NCBI GenBank assembly: GCA_031282945.1
Contig: JAITCX010000105.1
Location: forward strand, 1-8,578
Source: Elusimicrobiota bacterium
GTDB lineage: Bacteria; Elusimicrobiota; Endomicrobiia; Endomicrobiales; Endomicrobiaceae
Direction of reading: 5' to 3'
Length of the DNA stretch: 8,578 nucleotides
The position numbers were made by a program, and so were the translations under genes. The notes below the pieces were generated by a model, which saw only the letters and a list, made by a program, of their open reading frames with translations, searched no databases and had not been told where the DNA came from. The first letter of the stretch is position 1. Each line of letters starts with the position of its first letter. Below are positions 1 through 5,274 of this stretch, one piece after another.

Positions 1-2
1 TT

Positions 3-122
3 TTGGGATCTTTGATTGTAGCGCCGATTTTTGGTTTTTTGGTAGGGCTTGTCGTTTTTGTGATAGGCTGTATTTTAAGGAGAGGTTTGATATATGGTTC
101 AGGGTTGGACAGGAAAAAGTAG
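3..122 (+). CDS. C-terminal tail of an unidentified membrane protein (5' end outside window)
   Basis: Only the last 39 codons are present, read from base 3 to a TAG at 120-122. The visible residues form one strongly hydrophobic stretch (LIVAPIFGFLVGLVVFVIGC), then a basic end (ILRRG... GLDRKK). This looks like a final transmembrane helix with a positively charged cytoplasmic tail. The other open frame here gives a Cys/Arg/Phe-rich translation that does not look like protein, which is why this frame was chosen. It overlaps the start of the acyltransferase gene by 29 nt and probably belongs to the same operon. Membrane exporters and membrane-anchored glycosyltransferases are common neighbours of LPLAT-ACP pairs, but nothing in the tail identifies the family. 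Confidence 0.6.
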   Translation: MGSLIVAPIFGFLVGLVVFVIGCILRRGLIYGSGLDRKK

Positions 123-990
123 AAGTAAGAATTTTTTTCATAATTTAATGATATTAATAATAAAATTTGGGGCTCTAAAATTTGCTTATTTTATCGGGCG
201 CTTTGTTGCATTTTTTTATTGCTTACTGCCGTCTGTTAGAAAAAATGCAAGTTATTATTTGGAAAAAAAATTTCCAAATTGCAATCATATAAAAAAGTTT
301 TTGCATCTCTATAAATTAAACTTAACATTTGGAAAAATTTTAATAGACCGCGCTATTTTTGGCATAAAATCTAAAGTAAATATTATTTCCTCAAGGGCGG
401 ATATAAATTTATGTAAATCGTTATATCAAAAAAATAACGGTCTAATTATTTTGTCTGCGCATTGCGGCTGTTGGCAGTCTGCAATGTCGGCTTTTAATTT
501 AATAGACGATGAAAAAGAAAAATATGTGGTATATCATCAAAATAAAGAGGATATAGATAAACATGTTCACCAACTGCAGAAAAAAGAATCACCTGTAAAA
601 TTTATAGAGCCGAATGCTTTTGACGGCGGCATAATTGAAATTATGGCCGCTTTGCAGAGGGGTTCTTTAGTGTGCATGATGGGCGATAGAGTTTTTGGCG
701 CATCAAATAATTTTGTGGAAGTAAATTTTTTGGGAGCAAAAATTGCGCTGCCTTTTAGCATCTACAGAATTGCCGCAACCCTCAATAAACCAATAGCGAT
801 AATTTTTTTTCCTTATAAAAAAACAGGCGCTGTAGACACAATGATAGCTGATTATTTTTTTGTAAAAGATGGGGGAAAGGCGGCGCAAAATTATGTTGAA
901 TATGCAGACAGATTTTCCAAAGCTTTGGAAAATTTTGTAAAAGTTTATCCATATCAGTTTTACAATTATTTTAATTTATGGAGGAAATGA
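94..990 (+). CDS. LpxL/HtrB-like lysophospholipid acyltransferase family protein (LPLAT)
   Basis: Predicted inner-membrane-associated acyltransferase of 298 aa, close to the usual ~300 aa of the lipid A late acyltransferase (LpxL/HtrB) superfamily. These enzymes move an acyl chain from acyl-ACP to a lipid or sugar acceptor. Visible signs are an N-terminal W-TGKSR motif typical of LPLATs linked to aryl-polyene/flexirubin-like clusters, hydrophobic stretches around residues 18-45, the active-site block SAHCGCWQ (His123), MMGDR at 195-199, and FLGAKIALPFSIYR followed by NKPI at 212-233. The catalytic HX4D/E motif reads HX4Q here (Gln128). The ATG at 94 is supported by AAGGAGAGG at 77-85 and by keeping the W-TGKSR motif. 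The stop TGA overlaps the ACP start, and the ACP ribosome binding site lies inside this gene's last codons. The acceptor cannot be told from sequence; classical lipid A acylation is possible but less likely given the dedicated ACP next door. Confidence 0.85.
   Translation: MVQGWTGKSRSKNFFHNLMILIIKFGALKFAYFIGRFVAFFYCLLPSVRKNASYYLEKKFPNCNHIKKFLHLYKLNLTFGKILIDRAIFGIKSKVNIISSRADINLCKSLYQKNNGLIILSAHCGCWQSAMSAFNLIDDEKEKYVVYHQNKEDIDKHVHQLQKKESPVKFIEPNAFDGGIIEIMAALQRGSLVCMMGDRVFGASNNFVEVNFLGAKIALPFSIYRIAATLNKPIAIIFFPYKKTGAVDTMIADYFFVKDGGKAAQNYVEYADRFSKALENFVKVYPYQFYNYFNLWRK
980..984 (+). promoter_or_regulatory. Ribosome binding site that fixes the ACP start
   Basis: GGAGG lies inside the last codons of the acyltransferase gene, 5 nt before the ATG at 990. 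It overlaps the upstream in-frame ATG at 978, so that codon cannot use it, and it is only 2 nt from the ATG at 987. Initiation at 990 (TGATG overlap with the acyltransferase stop) is therefore favoured and implies translational coupling. Confidence 0.75.
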
Positions 991-1247
991 TGCAGCAAAC
1001 AAGCGTGGAAGATATTAAAAAAGTTTTAAGTCAAAATTTGGATTTGCAAGGCATTGATTTATCTAGCGTGGAGGCGAATGCGCCTTTATTTGAAAGTTTA
1101 GGATTGGATAGTTTGGATGCGATAGAGCTGGTTATAATTTTAAGAAAAAATTATGACATAGTAATTGAAAATATGGAAACGGGCAAAGAGGTTTTTTCTA
1201 GTCTTGAAAGTTTAAGGCGCTATGTTAGCGAAAACAGAAAGAAATAA
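990..1247 (+). CDS. Acyl carrier protein
   Basis: An 85-aa acyl carrier protein, a cytosolic carrier of acyl or polyketide intermediates as thioesters on 4'-phosphopantetheine. The attachment motif LGLDSLDAIEL is clear, with the modified serine at residue 41 in DSLD, and is followed by the expected helix (AIELVIILRKNYD). The overall length, the early helix (EDIKKVLSQNL) and the final helix (SLESLRRYVSEN) match the four-helix PP-binding fold. The start is taken at 990 rather than 978 because of ribosome-binding-site spacing. Coupling to the preceding LPLAT gene suggests it supplies that enzyme or a fatty-acid-derivative pathway encoded upstream. It is less likely to be the main fatty-acid AcpP, which normally sits beside fabF/fabG and carries a more acidic helix II. 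It ends at a strong terminator. Confidence 0.92.
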   Translation: MQQTSVEDIKKVLSQNLDLQGIDLSSVEANAPLFESLGLDSLDAIELVIILRKNYDIVIENMETGKEVFSSLESLRRYVSENRKK

Positions 1248-1248
1248 A

Positions 1249-1298
1249 AAACAGCAAGGCTTGCAAAAATTTTGCATAACCTTGCTGTTTCATTTTTT
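1249..1298. terminator. Bidirectional intrinsic terminator between convergent genes
   Basis: Perfect 11-bp stem: AAACAGCAAGG (1249-1259) pairs with CCTTGCTGTTT (1280-1290). The 20-nt loop contains its own palindrome (TGCAAAAATTTTGCA). On the plus strand a six-T run follows at 1293-1298. On the minus strand the stem is followed by a T-rich run (complement of 1248-1251 and flanking A residues). It sits between the ACP stop and the stop of the convergent hydrolase gene, so it plausibly ends both transcripts. Confidence 0.88.
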
Positions 1299-1307
1299 AG
1301 GGTGAGT

Positions 1308-2366
1308 TTATTTTTTGTAAATTTTGAAATAAGCGTTTACGCGGTCAACTGCATTTTTTTGTAAATCATAATAATATAAAGGGATATCGTTTTCATGCAA
1401 AACGCCCAATGGGAAATATGCGCGTGAAGCTTTTTCGGAGCTAAACTTTTCGGGGTCTACGCTATAACATATAATTGTTCCCAGCTTATGATCTATTTGC
1501 GCATCCGCCAAATGTTGAACTTTTGTAAAACTTCCGTCATCTTTTACCACCACAGAACCCAAACTTTCGCTTTTGGGAGCAAGCTTCTCGTCGGTTGTCC
1601 AGCTAATTGGATTTATCAAAACATTTCCCGAATAAGAAAATGGATTTACTCCGCCGACTTTTGGGGATTGCGTATTATAAGAAATAATAACGCCGACATC
1701 GTCAGCTTTTTGAGCGGGTTTTAAATGCGGAGCCAACTCATAAATTTCTTTCGGCATAGGAATTCCAATTAAATATGCAGCCACCATTTTTTTATAGACT
1801 TTTGGATGTTTTTTCATGTATATGGTTAAGAGTTCCATGAGAGCGGCCGACCCCTGTGAATGTCCCACCAAAATAAAAGGTTTCCCCTTATTAAAATGTT
1901 TCAAATAATATTCAAATGAATCCACTATATCCAACAATGGCGGAATGCTTTCAGCATATTTCCAAGCGGTTGCAAAAGTTTCTGTTGAGGAGAGAGCCTC
2001 AAGCACGAAACTTGCATCATATTGTCTATAAAATGGAGCATAGATATTTCCGGCCATTTCAAAAGCGCTGGCGCGGGACTTTAAATAGTACATGGCATAT
2101 TTTCGCATTTCGGCATTATTAATATCTGAAAGCGGGAATTCGCCTTTTTGGGCGCGCCAAGAAGTTGGATATACAAAAAATACGTCTACATCTTTTGTCG
2201 CTTGTTCTGGAGCGCTCAGCCAATTGTGAAAATCGGCATAATCAATACGTTCTATGGGTCCGTCATAAAAAGGGACGTGTTTTGCTTTTCCTTTTGCATA
2301 GGAAATTCCTGTAGCAAAAAAGATGAACGCTAAAAATAAACATACAAATGAAACAACTTTTTTCAT
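1308..2366 (-). CDS. Exported DUF3089-family alpha/beta hydrolase
   Basis: A 352-aa secreted serine hydrolase candidate. The N-terminus is a Sec signal peptide: MKK, a hydrophobic core to about residue 20, and cleavage probably after SYA (residue 24). Cys9 lies inside the core without a lipobox, so a lipoprotein is not supported. DUF3089 features visible are the early strand DVDVFFVYPTSW (about 59-70), the nucleophile elbow VGHSQGSA (Ser170) and the late PLGVLHENDIPLYYYDL block. In that block His324 is the likely catalytic base; the acid residue cannot be assigned with confidence. The family has no agreed substrate; esterase or lipase activity in the periplasm is an inference. The start is supported by AAGGAGG 6 nt upstream of the ATG. 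The gene stands alone, convergent with the ACP operon and divergent from the lgt operon. Confidence 0.87.
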   Translation of the reverse strand: MKKVVSFVCLFLAFIFFATGISYAKGKAKHVPFYDGPIERIDYADFHNWLSAPEQATKDVDVFFVYPTSWRAQKGEFPLSDINNAEMRKYAMYYLKSRASAFEMAGNIYAPFYRQYDASFVLEALSSTETFATAWKYAESIPPLLDIVDSFEYYLKHFNKGKPFILVGHSQGSAALMELLTIYMKKHPKVYKKMVAAYLIGIPMPKEIYELAPHLKPAQKADDVGVIISYNTQSPKVGGVNPFSYSGNVLINPISWTTDEKLAPKSESLGSVVVKDDGSFTKVQHLADAQIDHKLGTIICYSVDPEKFSSEKASRAYFPLGVLHENDIPLYYYDLQKNAVDRVNAYFKIYKK

Positions 2367-2390
2367 TTCAATCCTCCTTAGGAAATAAGT

Positions 2391-2396
2391 ATTGTA
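2391..2396 (-). promoter_or_regulatory. Possible -10 element for the hydrolase gene
   Basis: On the minus strand TACAAT lies about 25 nt upstream of the hydrolase ATG, between an A/T-rich stretch and the AAGGAGG ribosome binding site. No convincing -35 hexamer is found at 16-18 nt spacing, so this is a weak assignment based on position and -10 similarity alone. Confidence 0.25.
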
Positions 2397-2498
2397 TTTT
2401 TACATATTTTAAATTCTTTAGCAAAAAGCGGCCGCAGACAAGTCTTGGATTTAGCGGTCAGTAGGAAAATATAGATTTTACAGAGAGGTTTAAAAAAG

Positions 2499-2615
2499 TT
2501 AGGCGTTAACTAAAAATTTAGCAGTTCTAATTATTGTACGTGTTTGAGGGGCGAACATTGATGTTAAACGATTGCGCATCCTCTTGCGAAAAATTTTTCT
2601 GATGATTAGGCGCAT
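2499..2615 (-). CDS. Candidate small basic ORF, 38 codons, unproven
   Basis: An ATG-TAA reading frame on the minus strand in the long gap, encoding 38 aa with 11 Arg/Lys and no acidic residue. The C-terminal part (TSMFAPQTRTIIRTAKF) looks more protein-like than most chance ORFs. A second in-frame ATG at 2579 would give 26 aa. No ribosome binding site with normal spacing is seen before either ATG; AAGAGG directly abuts the inner one. A weak 5-bp stem (2497-2511) followed by a minus-strand T run overlaps the stop. It could be a real peptide, a fragment of a decayed gene or chance. I do not recognise a family. Confidence 0.22.
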   Translation of the reverse strand: MRLIIRKIFRKRMRNRLTSMFAPQTRTIIRTAKFLVNA

Positions 2616-2620
2616 CCATT

Positions 2621-2672
2621 ATTGTTTTTTATTTTTATTTTGTCGTTGTTGTCTTTATTGTTTTTGTTGTTG
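2621..2672. repeat. T/G-rich low-complexity tract with GTT repeats
   Basis: About 52 nt almost entirely of T and G on the plus strand, with scattered GTTGTTG units and only a few A or C bases. On the minus strand it reads as AAC-rich sequence. It borders the inverted-repeat element on its left. No coding or regulatory role is evident; such tracts give spurious Asn/Lys-rich ORFs. Confidence 0.6.
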
Positions 2673-2691
2673 CCGTGTCGTACCCTTTCCC

Positions 2692-2904
2692 GCGCTCTTT
2701 TGGTTTTTCGGCGTAGCGAAGCGTAAGCGCTGCTATGCGAGAAATTTTTTTCGCCAAGAGGGCAAAGGGAACTAGAAGTTCCCTTTGCCCTCACCCACGC
2801 GGGCGTGACAGTACAGACTGCTGTCAGTTACGTCAAAAGTAGAGTCGGCGCGGGGGCGAAAAAAATTTTCGCAAGCGCGGCGCCGAAAAACCAAAAGGTA
2901 GCGC
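2692..2904. repeat. ~213-bp nested inverted-repeat element (MITE-like or structured RNA)
   Basis: Three paired blocks are visible. Block A: a 17-bp perfect inverted repeat, CTTTTGGTTTTTCGGCG at 2697-2713 against its complement at 2881-2897. Outside it GCGCT (2692-2696) matches AGCGC (2900-2904) after a 2-nt bulge. Block B: 2736-2755 pairs with 2855-2873 except for a small indel or mismatch. Block C: a 16-bp perfect hairpin with a 3-nt loop at 2758-2792. A further GCGCT (2727-2731) / AGCGC (2874-2878) pair lies between A and B. The left arm carries about 20 nt not found in the right arm. The segment is visibly more GC-rich than its surroundings. No transposase and no clear target-site duplication are seen, so a non-autonomous repeat is inferred, not shown. 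Confidence 0.7.
2758..2792. repeat. Perfect 16-bp hairpin with AGA triloop
   Basis: GAGGGCAAAGGGAACT (2758-2773) pairs without mismatch with 2777-2792 around a 3-nt loop (2774-2776). It lies inside the larger inverted-repeat element but off its centre. No T run follows on either strand, so it does not look like an intrinsic terminator. Confidence 0.9.
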
Positions 2905-3161
2905 AAAAAAATTGTAAAGAGTTTGATAAAGAGAAAAGAAGTTATGAACTTTCTATGATAAATAAATGAATTTTAAGAAAGGGATTTTAAACGTTTGTCT
3001 TAATAAAAAGATAGCGCAAAAAAAATAAATAGAAATAAGTTAAAGAGAAAACTTTTTCTGTCTCTCTTTTTTAAAAAAGAGAATAAAGTTTTAAAAGCAG
3101 TTTTTTGTTTCTTTTTCCAAAAGAAATAATTTTAATTTTCTTTTTTTACAAAAAGAAAATT
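2905..3161 (+). other. AT-rich leader region upstream of lgt with serial hairpins
   Basis: A gene-free AT-rich stretch before lgt. It contains three hairpins with pyrimidine-rich left arms and purine-rich right arms. These are a 20-nt perfect palindrome at 3063-3082 (enclosed by AAAACTTT 3048-3055 and AAAGTTTT 3085-3092), an 8-bp stem with TCC loop at 3108-3126, and a 12-bp stem with TTAC loop at 3134-3161. The last ends 2 nt before the lgt ribosome binding site. A TATGAT at 2954-2959 resembles a -10 box but has no matching -35. No promoter can be assigned firmly, though one for the lgt operon must lie in or near this stretch. No ORF here looks real. Confidence 0.55.
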
Positions 3162-3172
3162 CTGGAGGTTTA

Positions 3173-3940
3173 ATGCACCCTGTTTTATTAAAGTTTTGGG
3201 ATTTTACATTTTATTCATATGGTTTAATGGTAGCGCTTGGTTTCTTTTTTGGAGCGATTTATTTATCCATTAGCGCAAAAAAAATTAAACCCCCGATAAT
3301 TTCTCAAGACGATATTTTCAATATAATTTTCGGCGTTCTCATTTCTGCAATTGTTGGAGCAAGGCTTTTATTTGTCATTGCGGAATTTCCCGATATGTTT
3401 AGCCGTCCTTTAGAGATTTTTAAAGTTTGGGAAGGCGGTTTGGTATATTACGGCGGATTTATTGGCTCTATAATTTTTGCTTTTGCATATTTAAAAATCA
3501 AGAAATTAAATATCTATAAAGTTTTAGACTTATTTGCGCCCGCTGTAGCTTTAGGCCATTTTTTTGGACGAATTGGCTGCTTGCTTGCCGGCTGCTGTTA
3601 TGGCAAACCTACAAATCAACCTTGGGGCATTGTTTTTGAGGATCCGCAGAGTCTTGCGGTTTTAGGCGTGCATTTGCATCCAACGCAAATTTATGAAGCA
3701 GGCGTAAATTTAATTTTATTTGTGATATTGTATTTTTACAATAAAAAAGCGCATAAGCCGGGGATGGCTATTGCTATATATTTAATTTTTTATCCAATTT
3801 GTAGATTTATTATAGAATTTTTCAGGGGAGATTTTAGGGGCGGTTATAGTTTTGGATTATCCGTTTCTCAAATAATTTCTATTATTGTTTTTATTATCGG
3901 TATTACAATTTTTTATAGGGCTTCAAAATGCAAAAAATAA
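3173..3940 (+). CDS. lgt: Prolipoprotein diacylglyceryl transferase
   Basis: Inner-membrane enzyme that transfers diacylglycerol from phosphatidylglycerol to the lipobox cysteine of prolipoproteins, the first step of lipoprotein maturation. The 255-aa protein has the family's seven-helix character and landmarks: an N-terminal YSYGLMVALGF helix, GARLLFV (62-68), GGLVYYGGFIGS (88-99), the signature HFFGRIGCLLAGCCYGKPT (129-147, with Arg133 matching the essential Arg of the Lgt signature), HPTQIYEA (169-176) and EFFRGD near 215-220, where Arg218 matches the essential Arg late in the protein. The position of E. coli His103 is Tyr here (Tyr93), and the signature is Cys-rich instead of the E. coli GNFINGE form; both variants are, to my knowledge, common outside Proteobacteria. 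GGAGG at 3164-3168 supports the start. First gene of a six-gene operon; its end overlaps the next gene by 13 nt. Confidence 0.95.
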   Translation: MHPVLLKFWDFTFYSYGLMVALGFFFGAIYLSISAKKIKPPIISQDDIFNIIFGVLISAIVGARLLFVIAEFPDMFSRPLEIFKVWEGGLVYYGGFIGSIIFAFAYLKIKKLNIYKVLDLFAPAVALGHFFGRIGCLLAGCCYGKPTNQPWGIVFEDPQSLAVLGVHLHPTQIYEAGVNLILFVILYFYNKKAHKPGMAIAIYLIFYPICRFIIEFFRGDFRGGYSFGLSVSQIISIIVFIIGITIFYRASKCKK

Positions 3941-4839
3941 TTTATCCAAATTTTGAAAGGCAAAGGGTAGACGTTTTTTTGGCGAACACTTTTAAACAAT
4001 ATTCTAGGACTTATTTTCAAAAGTTAACTGAAAGCGCTGATAATTTTGTTTTAGTAAACGGCAAAAATGTTTTATCTTCGCATAAATTAAAACATGGAGA
4101 TATAATTGAACTTGAATTTAGCGAGGAGAAAACCGCTGAAAATATTTCGCCTCAAAATATTGATTTGGATATTGTCTACGAGGATGAGGATATTATTGTA
4201 ATAAATAAAAGGGCGGGTATAGTTGTACATCCTTCTTACGGCCATCCAGACGGCACAATGTTAAATGCTTTAGCGGCTCACTCAAAAGGAAAGTGGCGTC
4301 CGTTTTTGCTGCATAGGCTTGATAAAGACACAACGGGTTTAATTGTTTTTGCAAAAAATGATAAAGCTAAAACCAGCATTTCAAAACAGTTTCAAAATAG
4401 AGCTGTAAAGAAAATTTATTATACTGCGGCAAAAGGCATAATTGCCGAAAACTTTGGCCGCATTGAAGCGCCGTTGGGGCGCTCGCCTGAAAACAGAAAA
4501 ATAATGAGCGTAAATCCAACTGCAAAAAAAATGGCGGTGAGCGAATTTAAAGTATTAGCTAGAAAATCAGGTTTCACTCTCCTTGAGGTGAGCATTATCA
4601 CGGGACGCACTCATCAAATAAGGAGTCATTTGAAATATATAAATCATCCAGTGGTGGGCGACAAAGAATATGGGGGGCCGGTTGTAGTTGAAGGTAAGAA
4701 ATATGAAAGGCAAATGCTGCATTGCGCTTTTTTAGGTTTTACGCATCCAAAAACCTCAAAACCTTTAAAATTTAATGCGCCATGTCCAGAGGATATGAGA
4801 GAGATTTTTGGCAAGCTAAAGCCAAAGGAGGAAAAATAA
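3928..4839 (+). CDS. rluD: RluA/RluD-family 23S rRNA pseudouridine synthase
   Basis: Isomerises uridine to pseudouridine in structured RNA. At 303 aa with an N-terminal S4 RNA-binding domain (about 11-65, including QKLTESADNFVLVNGK) it has the RluC/RluD layout. The catalytic domain begins at DLDIVYEDEDIIVINKRAG (79-97), followed by the active-site motif HRLDKDTTG (129-137, catalytic Asp132) and the GRTHQIRSHL motif (226-235). HRLDKDTTG matches the RluD subgroup, whose members modify helix 69 of 23S rRNA, but site specificity cannot be read from sequence, so the symbol is best taken as RluD-like. The ATG lies inside the lgt gene (13-nt overlap) with only a weak AGGG upstream, which suggests coupling to lgt translation. 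Its end contains the AAGGAGG that serves the next gene. Confidence 0.9.
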   Translation: MQKIIYPNFERQRVDVFLANTFKQYSRTYFQKLTESADNFVLVNGKNVLSSHKLKHGDIIELEFSEEKTAENISPQNIDLDIVYEDEDIIVINKRAGIVVHPSYGHPDGTMLNALAAHSKGKWRPFLLHRLDKDTTGLIVFAKNDKAKTSISKQFQNRAVKKIYYTAAKGIIAENFGRIEAPLGRSPENRKIMSVNPTAKKMAVSEFKVLARKSGFTLLEVSIITGRTHQIRSHLKYINHPVVGDKEYGGPVVVEGKKYERQMLHCAFLGFTHPKTSKPLKFNAPCPEDMREIFGKLKPKEEK

Positions 4840-5259
4840 ATGGATTGGTTGATTTGGTTGATTATGGTTTTTATTTTTATCATTTTAGAATTAGCGGCGC
4901 CTTCAATGCTATTTTTTACATCTCTTGCAATTGGGGCATTGCTTGCCGCGATAGTTTCCGTTTTGTATCAAGGTGAGGTTTTTGAATATATTGTTTTTGC
5001 TGTCGGAGCTGTATTGTCGCTTTTTACAATTCGCCCGCTTTTTAAAAAGGCTATGGCGAAAACGCAAAATCTTAAGACAAATGTGGATGCGCTTGTAGGG
5101 AAATTGGCTTTGGTTACAGAGGACATCAGCGCTTTTAAAGACGGTTTTGTTAAGGTGGATGGAGAGATTTGGCTTGCGGAGTCCGAGACAGAAATACCAA
5201 AAGGGGCTACTGTACAAATCGTATCAATTAGCGGAACGAAATTGAAAGTCGCAAAATAA
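4840..5259 (+). CDS. Short NfeD-family membrane protein
   Basis: A 139-aa protein of the short NfeD (NfeD1b / YbbK-like) type, lacking the ClpP-like protease domain of long NfeD. The N-terminal half has two or three closely packed membrane segments (about 3-20, 23-43, 47-65, including LAIGALLAAIVSVL). The C-terminal 84-139 is the OB-fold domain, with the recognisable ALVGKLALVTEDI, GFVKVDGEIWLAES and IPKGATVQIVSISGTKLKV strands. The family works with SPFH/stomatin proteins in membrane microdomains, and the next gene encodes such a partner 15 nt away. The ATG directly follows the TAA of the preceding gene and is served by AAGGAGG inside that gene's 3' end. Confidence 0.9.
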   Translation: MDWLIWLIMVFIFIILELAAPSMLFFTSLAIGALLAAIVSVLYQGEVFEYIVFAVGAVLSLFTIRPLFKKAMAKTQNLKTNVDALVGKLALVTEDISAFKDGFVKVDGEIWLAESETEIPKGATVQIVSISGTKLKVAK

Positions 5260-5274
5260 TTAGGGAGGTTATAA

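Noticed and set aside
2..93. Frame 2 at the left edge as the truncated upstream gene
   Set aside because: It is open but gives a Cys/Arg/Phe-rich translation. Frame 3 gives a clean transmembrane helix with a basic tail and stops just inside the next gene.
978..989. ACP start at ATG 978 or 987
   Set aside because: ATG 978 overlaps the GGAGG sequence and ATG 987 is only 2 nt from it. ATG 990 has proper spacing and overlaps the preceding stop as TGATG.
2758..2792. The 16-bp hairpin as an intrinsic terminator
   Set aside because: No T run follows the stem on either strand and no gene ends nearby.
2572..2794. Overlapping ORFs of 67 aa (plus) and 62 aa (minus) in the long gap
   Set aside because: They run through the low-complexity tract and the inverted-repeat element. 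Their translations are Cys/Phe-rich and Asn/Lys-rich respectively, with no ribosome binding site, which is typical of chance ORFs in repeats.
2899..3284. TAGCGCAAAAAAA appearing at 2899, 3012 and 3271 as a direct repeat family
   Set aside because: The third copy is inside lgt coding for ordinary residues (SAKK), and GCGCAAA-type words are common in this window, so chance is the simpler explanation.
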